A DNA stretch of 8,511 bases from Opitutaceae bacterium (GTDB lineage: Bacteria > Verrucomicrobiota > Verrucomicrobiia > Opitutales > Opitutaceae). The stretch covers positions 1 through 8,511 of the forward strand of contig JANXSC010000258.1 in NCBI GenBank assembly GCA_025352845.1, read 5' to 3'. The notes under the pieces were generated by a model. It was not told where the DNA came from. It saw nothing but the letters and a program-made list of their open reading frames with translations, and searched no databases. Both the position numbers and the translations under genes were made by a program. Positions 1-6,359 of this stretch are shown here, in pieces; the first letter of the stretch is position 1; the number at the start of each line of letters is the position of its first letter.

Positions 1-214
1 CCGCGCGGGCGGAGAACGCCGCGAGATCGCGCAAGTAGCGCGGGGAGTCGGGGCGGAGCGCCAGCGCGGCGCTGATGGCGGCGCGGGCGGCCGCGTAGTC
101 CTTGCGGCCGGCGGCGGCCTGCGCCTCGGCGCGGAGATCCGCGTGGGATTTTTCCGCCGCCGCGAGCGGCATAAGCAGCGCGAAGACGAGGGAAGTGCCA
201 GCCGCGAACCGCAT
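1..214 (-). CDS. Secreted TPR-like protein, N-terminal part only
   Basis: Only the first 71 codons are in the window; the gene continues past position 1. The protein starts MRFAAGTSLVFALLMPLAAAE, a clear Sec signal peptide with a likely signal peptidase I site after Ala-Ala-Ala (about residue 20), so the mature protein should be periplasmic or exported. Residues about 24-70 are Ala-rich and helical, with a TPR-like pattern (GRKDYAAARAAISAALALRPDSP), as in a protein-interaction repeat. It starts 39 bases after the stop of the upstream ABC permease on the same strand, so it is probably the fourth gene of that operon. The start is chosen because it gives a complete signal peptide. The full function cannot be judged from this fragment. 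TPR is inferred from the pattern of one repeat only. Confidence 0.7.
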   Translation of the reverse strand, partial: MRFAAGTSLVFALLMPLAAAEKSHADLRAEAQAAAGRKDYAAARAAISAALALRPDSPRYLRDLAAFSARA

Positions 215-253
215 GACGAGGACGGATAGGGTGCGCCCTCGCGCGCCGCAGCG

Positions 254-1462
254 TTATTCGTAGCGCAGCGCCTCGATCGGATCGAGCCGGGCGGCCTTGA
301 GCGCGGGGAAGAACCCGAAGCAGAGGCCAATCACGCTGCTGACGCCGACCGCCACGCCGATCGACCACGGGGCGATGAGCGTGGGAATGCCCATGTAGAT
401 CGAGGCAAGGTTGGAAGCGCCGATGCCGGAGAGGATGCCGAGCACGCCGCCGAGGAGACTCAACAGGATCGCCTCGATGAGGAATTGCGTGAGCACATCG
501 CGCCCATGCGCGCCGATGGCGAGGCGGATGCCGATCTCGCGGGTGCGCTCGGTGACGGAGACGAGCATGATGTTCATCACGCCGATGCCGCCGACGACGA
601 GCGAAACGAGGGCGACGCCCATGAGCAGAAAGGTCATCGCCTCCGAATTCGCGGTGGCGGTGGCGGCGAGTTCTTCCTGCGTGCGCACGGTGAAGTCCGG
701 CTCGCGGCCCTTGCGGCGTTGGGTGAGGAGATCCTCGATGTGCTGTTTCACGACATCGAGTTTTTCGGGGGAGGCACCCTGCACCAGAATCGTCGAGATG
801 TTGGCGCGGCGGGAGACGCGCTTCATATGCGAGGTGTAGGGGATGATGACGACATCATCCTGATCGGAGCCGAAAAGGCTGAAGCCCTTCACGTCGAGCA
901 CGCCGACGACGCGAAACGGCAGGTTGCGGATGCGCAGCGTCTGGCCGATGGGATCCTCGTTGGGGAAAAGTTGGTCGACGACGGTCTTGCCGATGACGGC
1001 GACCTTGGCGAGGGACTTCACGTCCTGATCGCTGAACATGGAGCCCGCGACGATATTCCAATTCTTGATGTAGGGATAGTCGGGCGATTCGCCGTTGATG
1101 TTGGTGCTCCAGTTGAGGCCGTTGGCGAGCACCTGATTGCGGTCGCGGACCTCGGGGCTGACGCCGTCGATGTCAGCCACCTCGGCGGCGATGGCCTCGG
1201 CGTCCTCGACGGTGAGCGTCACGGAGCTGCCGAAACCGCCGCGCATACCGCCGGAACTGGAACTGCCGGGATAGACCGTGATGATGTTGCGGCCCAGCGC
1301 GGCGACCTGGGCCTCGATGCGCGCCTTGGTGCCGTTGCCCATGCTGACAACGGTGATGACGGCACCGATGCCGATGATGATGCCGAGCGCCGTGAGGATC
1401 GAGCGCATCTTGTTTCGGCGCAGGGCGCGGAGTGCGACCCGGATGGTGCTGGAGAAACGCAT
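254..1462 (-). CDS. MacB-type ABC transporter permease (MacB_PCD + FtsX domains)
   Basis: This 402-residue inner-membrane protein is the permease half of a MacB-like exporter; in E. coli MacB the ATPase and permease are fused, here they are separate genes. TM1 lies at about residues 21-41, the periplasmic core domain at about 45-270, and the FtsX-type TM2-TM4 at about 276-298, 325-347 and 366-388. Family hallmarks are TERTREIGIRLAIGA (304-318) between TM2 and TM3 and the C-terminal ALKAARLDPIEALRYE. A Gly/Ser-rich stretch at 66-80 is typical of this family's periplasmic domain. Members of this type use ATP hydrolysis to drive substrate transfer through an adaptor and a TolC-like channel (mechanotransmission), rather than moving substrate across the inner membrane. 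The ATG at 1462 is chosen because it puts TM1 about 20 residues from the N-terminus; the frame stays open upstream but is low-complexity there. The substrate (macrolide, peptide, lipid or toxin) cannot be told. Confidence 0.93.
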   Translation of the reverse strand: MRFSSTIRVALRALRRNKMRSILTALGIIIGIGAVITVVSMGNGTKARIEAQVAALGRNIITVYPGSSSSGGMRGGFGSSVTLTVEDAEAIAAEVADIDGVSPEVRDRNQVLANGLNWSTNINGESPDYPYIKNWNIVAGSMFSDQDVKSLAKVAVIGKTVVDQLFPNEDPIGQTLRIRNLPFRVVGVLDVKGFSLFGSDQDDVVIIPYTSHMKRVSRRANISTILVQGASPEKLDVVKQHIEDLLTQRRKGREPDFTVRTQEELAATATANSEAMTFLLMGVALVSLVVGGIGVMNIMLVSVTERTREIGIRLAIGAHGRDVLTQFLIEAILLSLLGGVLGILSGIGASNLASIYMGIPTLIAPWSIGVAVGVSSVIGLCFGFFPALKAARLDPIEALRYE

Positions 1463-1465
1463 GGG

Positions 1466-1555
1466 GGATTTTCGATTTGGGATGCTCGAATTTCGATGGG
1501 CAGAGCGAGGGCGGGATGGGTGGCGGGCTGGGAAAAATCGAGAATCGAAAATTCC
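1466..1555. repeat. AT-rich inverted repeat built on TTTTCGAT, upstream of permease start
   Basis: In an otherwise GC-rich region, the gap between the ATPase and permease genes carries short AT-rich motifs. GGATTTTCGATTT lies at 1466-1478, TCGAATTTCGATG at 1486-1498, and AATCGAGAATCGAAAATTCC at 1536-1555. The outermost copies are inverted: 1466-1477 can pair with 1543-1555 over 12 base pairs with one bulged base. One arm ends 4 bases from the permease ATG. This is seen directly; any role in mRNA folding or translation is inference. Confidence 0.5.
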
Positions 1556-1569
1556 AAATGGTAAATCCG

Positions 1570-2346
1570 TCAGGCGGCGGGACTGGCGAGGAGCTTGGCG
1601 GCGGTCTCGGCGGTCTTGAGCTTGGCGAGTTCCTCGGCGGCGATGCTGCGATCCTTCACGGCTTCGTCGCGGACGACCACGCCGTCGCGGAGGATGAGGT
1701 TGCGCTTGCAGTAGCGCGCGATGTCGAGTTCGTGTGTGACCATCACGATGGTGATGCCCGCCTCGTTGAGCTTTTGGAAAACGCCCATGACCTCGACCGA
1801 GGTCCGGGAGTCGAGGTTGCCGGTGGGCTCGTCGGCGAGGAGCACCTGCGGCTGGTTCACGAGGCCGCGCGCGATCGCGACGCGCTGCTGCTGGCCGCCG
1901 GAGAGCTGGTTGGGCATATGGTCGGCGCGGTTGGTGAGACCGACCGACTCGAGGCACTCCATCGCGCGGTCACGAATCTGCGCCGTGCTCATGCGGCGGT
2001 GGCGCCCGTAGAGCATGGGCAGCTCGACATTTTCGAGCGCGGAGGTGCGCGCGAGCAGATTGAAACCCTGGAAGACGAAACCGAGTTTCCGATTCCTGAG
2101 ATCGGCGAGTTCGTTCTTGTCGAGGCCGGAGACATCAATGCCATCGAGTTTGTAGGTGCCCTTGGTCGGCCGGTCGAGGCAGCCGAGCAAATTCATCAGT
2201 GTCGATTTGCCCGAGCCGCTGGCACCCATGAGGGCGACGAACTCGCCCTTGTGGATGTCGAGCGAGACGCCGCGGACGGCGTGCACGGGCACTTCGCCCG
2301 ACTCGTAGATCTTATGGATTTCCTCAATCTGAACGACGGGGGCCAT
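1570..2346 (-). CDS. ABC transporter ATP-binding protein (MacB/LolD type)
   Basis: This 258-residue cytoplasmic ATPase powers the neighbouring permease. All nucleotide-binding motifs are present: Walker A GASGSGKST (41-49, Lys47), Q-loop Gln93 (VFQGFNLL), signature LSGGQ (148-152), Walker B VLLADE (168-173) with catalytic Glu173, and H-loop His205 (VTHE). The run EPTGNLDSRTSVEVM is typical of the MacB/LolD/FtsE-like subfamily that partners FtsX-domain permeases. The length is slightly above the usual 220-240 because of a C-terminal Ala/Lys-rich tail of about 25 residues. It lies 57 bases after the adaptor gene and 107 bases before the permease gene, all on one strand. The ATG at 2344-2346 gives MAPVVQIEEIHKIY, the expected first strand of the fold. 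No Shine-Dalgarno is seen; the leader is CU-rich. Confidence 0.95.
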   Translation of the reverse strand: MAPVVQIEEIHKIYESGEVPVHAVRGVSLDIHKGEFVALMGASGSGKSTLMNLLGCLDRPTKGTYKLDGIDVSGLDKNELADLRNRKLGFVFQGFNLLARTSALENVELPMLYGRHRRMSTAQIRDRAMECLESVGLTNRADHMPNQLSGGQQQRVAIARGLVNQPQVLLADEPTGNLDSRTSVEVMGVFQKLNEAGITIVMVTHELDIARYCKRNLILRDGVVVRDEAVKDRSIAAEELAKLKTAETAAKLLASPAA

Positions 2347-2350
2347 TTTC

Positions 2351-2395
2351 GGAGGGAGGAAAGCGGAGATGGAAGAGGGGGAGTTGAGGGGAGCT
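2351..2395 (-). promoter_or_regulatory. CU-rich leader before ATPase gene, no Shine-Dalgarno
   Basis: Read on the coding strand, the bases before the ATPase ATG are almost all pyrimidines: on the plus strand 2351-2395 has only six non-purines. No GGAGG-like motif lies at the usual distance from the ATG. Such leaders can be bound by ribosomal protein S1; that role here is inference. Confidence 0.35.
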
Positions 2396-2403
2396 GGGAT
2401 TGT

Positions 2404-3912
2404 TCAGCGACCGCCGCGCGAACTACCGCCCATACTGCTGGGGCCGCGGCTGCCGCCACCGAAGGGATTGTTCATGCTGTTGGCTTGAGCCGCAGCGGCG
2501 GCGCCGCCGGGAATGGTGACTCCGGTGATGACGGTATCGCCTTCACTCAGGCCATCGAGGACCTCCGTGTAGAAACCATCCGAGATCCCGAGCTTGACCG
2601 AAAGCGGTTCGATCTTTTTTTCCGCCGCAGACGGGTCGGTGAGTTTGTAGAGCGTGCGGGTGACGATCGTGTTGTTGAAGCCCCGATCCGAGGGGCCGCC
2701 GCCACCGCCGCGGTCTCCGGCCTTACCGCCGCCACCCTTGCCGCGACCGCCGGGCATCGCGAAGCGTGCGGCCACGAGATCGGGGTCGAGGCCTTTTTCC
2801 TTGGCGAGAACCTTGGCCTTCTCGATTTGCTCGGGGCTGGCCGGTGTGCCGCGCTCGAAGCCCACGGCGCGCATGATTTCCATCGTCGCGCGCATCCGTT
2901 CGTCATCTGTCATGGTGGCGGCGGCGCCCTTGGCCTCGCCAGCTTTGCCCGCGGCGGGTGCGCTGGCGGCCTTCGGCAGCAGCTCCTGCGGAATGCGGAC
3001 GCGCAGCGAACCGTTGGCGACGCGGACGACACCGGGCCGCTGGGTGACGATGATCGAGACGTTGGCGGTCATGCCGGGCTTGAGCTTCATGTCCTCGTTG
3101 CTCACGTCGATGATCGTGGCGTAGGAGACGACGCTCTGGCTGGTGCTGGCGGCATTGCGCACCATGCGGACTTTGCCGGCGAAGGTGCGGCTGGGGAAGG
3201 CATCCACCGTGAATTTGACTTCCTGGCCCTCTGAGATGGTGCCGATGTCGGCCTCGGCGACCGCGGCGTTGATCTGCATCTTCGTGAGGTCGTTCACGAG
3301 CGTGAAGAGGGTGGGCGCGTTCATGCTGGCGTTGACGGTGCGGCCGGTGTCGGTCTTGCGGTCGAGCACCATGCCGTCGATCGGCGCGGTGATGGTGCAG
3401 CGCGAGAGATCGAGGCGGGCGTTTTCAAGGGCGGCGTTGCGCGTAAGCATGGTCGCGGCCGACTGCGCGAGCTGAGCCTCGATGTTGTCGAGTTCCTGCT
3501 GCGACACGAGTTTCTTGGTGAAAAGATCGCGCGTGCGGTCGGCATTGATTTGGAGGAGGCGGTTGTTGGCCCGCGTCGATTCCAGATCGGCTTCGGCCTG
3601 TTTCAGGCGCTGGGTGGGTGTGGCCTCGTCGATCAGGGCAAGGATGTCCCCCTTTTTTACCACCGAATTGTAGTCGACCCGCACTTCCTTGATCTGGCCC
3701 GAGACCTGGGCCCCGATGTCCACTGTGACGACCGGCTGCAAATCTCCGGTGGCAGTGACCGACTGCGTGATGTCGCCGCGCGAGACCTTGGCCGTCTGGA
3801 ACTCGGGCTTCACGTCGCCCTTGGCGCGAAAATAATACCAGCCGCCGGCACCGGCCGCGCCGAGGACCAGCAGGAGAAAGATGAGACCACCGTAGCTTTT
3901 GGATTTGGCCAT
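2404..3912 (-). CDS. MacA-like efflux periplasmic adaptor (membrane-fusion protein) with Gly-rich insert
   Basis: This 502-residue protein links the inner-membrane ATPase/permease to an outer-membrane channel. One N-terminal membrane anchor spans about residues 9-27. The domains follow in the usual nested order: first lipoyl half about 59-95 (GAQVSGQIKEVRVDYNSVVKKGDIL), helical hairpin about 98-168, second lipoyl half about 170-208 (CTITAPIDGMVLDR), beta-barrel about 213-290, then the membrane-proximal domain. That last domain is interrupted by an insert of about 105 residues (309-413) with a helical part (TDDERMRATMEIMRAVGF) and a Gly-rich run (386-408); the fold resumes at TLYKLTD. The C-terminus is a Gly/Ser/Arg-rich tail after NNPFGGG. 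The ATG at 3910-3912 places the anchor right after the Lys-bearing N-terminus; the 52-residue upstream extension in the same frame is Pro/Arg-rich and lacks family features. The protein is longer than typical MacA (about 370 residues) because of the insert and tail. It is probably the first gene of the pump operon. Confidence 0.92.
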   Translation of the reverse strand: MAKSKSYGGLIFLLLVLGAAGAGGWYYFRAKGDVKPEFQTAKVSRGDITQSVTATGDLQPVVTVDIGAQVSGQIKEVRVDYNSVVKKGDILALIDEATPTQRLKQAEADLESTRANNRLLQINADRTRDLFTKKLVSQQELDNIEAQLAQSAATMLTRNAALENARLDLSRCTITAPIDGMVLDRKTDTGRTVNASMNAPTLFTLVNDLTKMQINAAVAEADIGTISEGQEVKFTVDAFPSRTFAGKVRMVRNAASTSQSVVSYATIIDVSNEDMKLKPGMTANVSIIVTQRPGVVRVANGSLRVRIPQELLPKAASAPAAGKAGEAKGAAATMTDDERMRATMEIMRAVGFERGTPASPEQIEKAKVLAKEKGLDPDLVAARFAMPGGRGKGGGGKAGDRGGGGGPSDRGFNNTIVTRTLYKLTDPSAAEKKIEPLSVKLGISDGFYTEVLDGLSEGDTVITGVTIPGGAAAAAQANSMNNPFGGGSRGPSSMGGSSRGGR

Positions 3913-4136
3913 GACGTGAAGAGGAGGAGGGATAGAAAAGGGAGGCGAAGCGGGCGCAGCGGTTCTGAAAACCGTCCTGCTGTCGTTCCGGCAAGGTCGG
4001 CAAAGACGCAGGCAGGGGGGAAAGGTGACGGGATTATTTCCCCGGGCGAACTGCGATTTGCGATGCAAAAATTAACCCTTGAGCCGTGCGCGGGAACCGC
4101 TTGCCACGACACGAAAGTCGTCTTCGCCTCCGTGCC
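3913..4136. other. Divergent intergenic region, adaptor operon / S10 peptidase
   Basis: These 224 bases separate two genes read away from each other and should hold both promoters. Next to the adaptor ATG, 3918-3945 is all purine on the plus strand except position 3933, so the adaptor mRNA has a CU-rich leader with no Shine-Dalgarno. An AT-rich patch lies at 4030-4080 (GGATTATTTCC, CAAAAATTAACC) and is the likeliest promoter zone. No -35/-10 pair with good spacing can be named on either strand. The peptidase ATG is also preceded by a pyrimidine-rich stretch (GTCTTCGCCTCC) rather than a Shine-Dalgarno. Confidence 0.45.
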
Positions 4137-5750
4137 ATGCCCCGATCCATCCCCGCCCTGATCCGACGCCTGTTTCTCTCCGCCGCCGCGCTGGCGCTCA
4201 CGTTTTCCTCAATCGCCCAGCAGCCCAAACGCGGTCCGGCGGCCCGCGCCGAAGCGGCCGTCACCGCACCCAAGGCGGCCGACGCCGAGGCCAAGCCGGA
4301 CAAAAAGGAAGAGAAGGAGCCCGTGCTCTCCGTGACCGAGCACAATCTCACGCTCGGCGGAAAAACGATCAGCTACAAGGCCACCGCCGGCTACATGGCG
4401 ATGAAGGACGCGAAGAACGAGAAGACGAAGGCGAATATTTTCTTCGTCGCCTACACGAAGATCGCCGGCGAGGGCGAGACGTTGGACGCGGCGCAGCGGC
4501 CCGTGACGTTTTCCTTCAACGGCGGCCCCGGCTCCGCCTCGATCTGGTTGCACATGGGCGCGCTCGGGCCGAAGCGCGTGCTGATGACCGAAAAGGGCGA
4601 GTCGCTGCCGCCGCCCTACCAGATGGCGGACAACGACCACTCGTGGCTCGATACCACCGACCTCGTCTTCATCGACCCCGTTTCCACCGGCTATAGCCGC
4701 GCCGCCACCGGCGAGGATGCGAAGCAGTTTCACGGCTACGAGGAGGACATCGCGTCCGTCGGCGATTTCATCCGGCTCTACACGACGCGCTATCAGCGCT
4801 GGTCGTCGCCGAAATTTCTCGTCGGTGAAAGCTACGGCACGACGCGCGCTTCCGGCCTGAGCGACTACCTGCAACAGCGCTACGGCCTCTACCTAAACGG
4901 CATCTCGCTCGTCTCCTCGATCATGAATTTCCAGACCGCGCGCTTCGCGCCGGGCAACGATCTGCCGTTCACCCTGTTTTTCCCGACCTACACCGCGGGC
5001 GCGTGGTATCACAAGAAGCTCGGCGGCGCCCTCGCTGCCGGCGATCTCCGTTCGGCGCTCAACGCGGCGGAGAAATTCGTCCTCGAGAAATACACGCCCG
5101 CGCTCATGCGCGGTGATGCGCTGCCCGACGCCGAGCGCGCCGCGTTGGCGAAGGAAATGTCCGCGCTGATCGGGTTGCCCGAGGCCTTCATCGTGCAGCG
5201 CAACCTCCGCGTGGATATCCAGACCTTCACGCAAAAACTCCTCGAGGATCAGAATCGCTCCGTCGGCCGCTACGACAGCCGGCTCACCGGCATCCGCTAC
5301 CAGCCCGGCACCGCGCAGACCGATTTCGATCCGAGCTACGAGGCGGTCTTCGGCAGCTACACCGCGTGCTTCAATGACTACGTGCGCCGCGAGCTGAAAT
5401 TCGAAAGCGATCTCCCTTACAACGCGCTCACCTCCGACGTGCGCCCGTGGAACTACAGCAACGTGCAGAACGAATACCTCAACACCGCCGAACTCCTGCA
5501 CCGCGCGATGAGCCGCAACCTGCACCTGAAAGTTTGGATCGCCAACGGCTACTATGATCTCGCGACGCCCTATTTCGCGACCGACTACACCGTGCGCCAG
5601 ATGGGCCTCGACGCCGCGGTGCGTGGCAATATCTCGCAGACGTTCTACGCCGGCGGGCACATGATGTATATGGTGCCAGCCGAACTCGCGAAGATGAAGA
5701 CCGACGCGGCGAAGTTCTACGCCGAGGCTCTGAAAGCGGCGGGGCGGTAA
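4137..5750 (+). CDS. Secreted serine carboxypeptidase-like protein, peptidase family S10
   Basis: This 537-residue alpha/beta-hydrolase-fold protein should remove C-terminal residues from peptides outside the cytoplasm. Residues 1-28 are a signal peptide (RR, then LFLSAAALALTFSSIAQ) with a probable cleavage near SIA-Q or just after. A Lys/Ala/Glu-rich linker covers about 30-62. Family motifs are complete: oxyanion-hole segment FSFNGGPGSAS (125-135), nucleophile Ser232 in GESYGTTR, Asp474 in NGYYDLATP and His508 in AGGHMMY. The sequence has a single cysteine (411), so it lacks the disulfides of yeast and plant carboxypeptidases; the oxyanion loop has Ser-Ala where eukaryotes have Cys-Ser. The ATG at 4137 is preferred over an in-frame GTG at 4086 because it starts the signal peptide directly. 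The gene stands alone between the divergent pump operon and convergent coaD. The substrate is unknown; a scavenging or peptide-processing role is a guess. Confidence 0.93.
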   Translation: MPRSIPALIRRLFLSAAALALTFSSIAQQPKRGPAARAEAAVTAPKAADAEAKPDKKEEKEPVLSVTEHNLTLGGKTISYKATAGYMAMKDAKNEKTKANIFFVAYTKIAGEGETLDAAQRPVTFSFNGGPGSASIWLHMGALGPKRVLMTEKGESLPPPYQMADNDHSWLDTTDLVFIDPVSTGYSRAATGEDAKQFHGYEEDIASVGDFIRLYTTRYQRWSSPKFLVGESYGTTRASGLSDYLQQRYGLYLNGISLVSSIMNFQTARFAPGNDLPFTLFFPTYTAGAWYHKKLGGALAAGDLRSALNAAEKFVLEKYTPALMRGDALPDAERAALAKEMSALIGLPEAFIVQRNLRVDIQTFTQKLLEDQNRSVGRYDSRLTGIRYQPGTAQTDFDPSYEAVFGSYTACFNDYVRRELKFESDLPYNALTSDVRPWNYSNVQNEYLNTAELLHRAMSRNLHLKVWIANGYYDLATPYFATDYTVRQMGLDAAVRGNISQTFYAGGHMMYMVPAELAKMKTDAAKFYAEALKAAGR

Positions 5751-5786
5751 GAACCTATCCGAAAAACCCTGCACGCTGGCCGCCGG

Positions 5787-5810
5787 GTAGCCGAAGTCGT
5801 GAGACTTTGG
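5787..5810 (+). repeat. REP-like unit, left copy (GTAG + hairpin)
   Basis: GTAG at 5787-5790 is followed by CCGAAGTC, a GTGA loop and GACTTTGG, an 8-base-pair stem with one G-T pair. A GTAG-type tetranucleotide at the 5' foot of an imperfect hairpin is the known layout of REP sequences moved by RAYT (TnpA-REP) transposases. No such transposase is in the window. Confidence 0.6.
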
Positions 5811-5828
5811 CCCGTGCGACCATTGCGG

Positions 5829-5852
5829 CCAAAGTCTCACGACTTCGGTTAC
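5829..5852 (-). repeat. REP-like unit, right copy (GTAA + hairpin)
   Basis: On the minus strand this reads GTAA followed by the same 20-base hairpin as the left copy, in inverted orientation, so the two form a BIME-like pair. The tetranucleotide differs from the left copy by one base (GTAA for GTAG). The same G-T pair is present in both hairpins, so the copies are recent or kept alike by pairing. Confidence 0.55.
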
Positions 5853-5870
5853 GGGTTATTCGGATAGGAT

Positions 5871-6359
5871 CTAACCCCGCCCCGGCGCAAACGCGCCCTT
5901 GAGCGCCACGGCGACGTTCGGCGGCACAAAGTGCCGCACGTCGCCGCCGAACGTCGCCACCTGCTTCACCAGCGAGGAACTCGTGTAGCTGAACTGCTCG
6001 TTCGGCATGACGAAGAGCGTTTCCACCTTGGGCTCAAGGTGCCGGTTCATCAGCGCCATGTTGAATTCGAACTCGAAGTCGGACAGCGCGCGCAGCCCGC
6101 GGATGATCGCGTCGGCTTTTTGTTGGAGGCAAAATTCCACCAGCAGTCCGCTGAAGGTTGTCACCGTGACGTGCGGCCACTTCGCGACATTCGGCGCGAT
6201 CATCTCGAGGCGTTGCGCGGCGGTGAAGAGCGGCGCCTTGCCGGCGTTTTCGGCGACGGCGACGGTGACGCGGTCGAAAAGTTTCGCCGCGCGCGCGAGC
6301 ACGTCGAGGTGGCCGTAGGTGATCGGGTCGAAGGTGCCGGGATAAATGCAGTGGCGCAT
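5871..6359 (-). CDS. coaD: Phosphopantetheine adenylyltransferase (PPAT)
   Basis: This cytoplasmic enzyme of 162 residues, the normal family length, transfers AMP from ATP to 4'-phosphopantetheine to make dephospho-CoA, the penultimate step of coenzyme A synthesis. The nucleotidyltransferase motif is YPGTFDPITYGH (6-17) with the T-x-G-H signature at 14-17. The substrate-binding segment IIRGLRALSDFEFEFNMALMN covers 85-105 and the second nucleotide motif YTSSSLVKQVA covers 125-135, matching the usual ISSSLVKE. The ATG at 6357-6359 places the first beta strand (HCIYPGTFDP) at the N-terminus as expected. The gene is monocistronic here. Its TAG stop (5871-5873) overlaps the edge of the palindromic element, and its promoter should lie in the gap shared with the divergent rsbQ-like gene. 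No clear Shine-Dalgarno is seen. Confidence 0.97.
   Translation of the reverse strand: MRHCIYPGTFDPITYGHLDVLARAAKLFDRVTVAVAENAGKAPLFTAAQRLEMIAPNVAKWPHVTVTTFSGLLVEFCLQQKADAIIRGLRALSDFEFEFNMALMNRHLEPKVETLFVMPNEQFSYTSSSLVKQVATFGGDVRHFVPPNVAVALKGAFAPGRG

Larger units (their letters stand above)
5750..5872. repeat. REP/MITE-like palindromic element between convergent genes
   Basis: The gap between the S10 peptidase and coaD stops is one large palindrome. The outer arms are CCTATCCGAAAAACCC (5754-5769) and its inverted copy at 5853-5868, with one mismatch; weaker pairing extends out to 5750 and 5872. The inner arms 5791-5812 and 5827-5848 are a perfect 22-base inverted repeat around a 14-base loop (5813-5826). 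If a 17-base insertion at 5770-5786, present only on the left, is removed, the arms join into a 42-base inverted repeat with two mismatches. Each inner arm is itself a hairpin (see the two sub-entries). In RNA from either strand it would fold into a long stem, so it may end transcription of both genes. Mobility, as in MITE or RAYT-mobilised REP pairs, is inferred from structure only. Confidence 0.85.

Noticed and set aside
1463..1957. N-terminal extension of the permease frame up to 1957
   Set aside because: It overlaps the ATPase gene and is Arg/Pro-rich. The ATG at 1462 gives the normal family N-terminus just before TM1.
485..3234. Long plus-strand open frames (359 and 600 codons) opposite the pump genes
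   Set aside because: They are antisense to well-supported genes, have Gly/Asp/His-rich low-complexity translations with no recognisable domain, and are expected from the third-position GC bias of the real genes.
3913..4068. N-terminal extension of the adaptor frame up to 4068
   Set aside because: The extra 52 residues are Pro/Arg-rich, precede the membrane anchor with no family match, and include the purine-rich leader; the ATG at 3912 is more natural.
4030..4080. Sigma-70-like promoter in the AT-rich patch
   Set aside because: AATAAT-like and TTGCGA-like hexamers are present, but none form a pair with 16-18 base spacing and adequate match on either strand.
4106..4121. Small hairpin ACGAC-ACGAAA-GTCGT before the peptidase start
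   Set aside because: A 5-bp stem is too short to claim a regulatory role in GC-rich DNA.
4209..5840. Minus-strand open frames opposite the S10 peptidase (221 and 315 codons)
   Set aside because: They lie within a complete peptidase gene on the other strand and the translations are Arg/Val/Gly-rich shadows without motifs.
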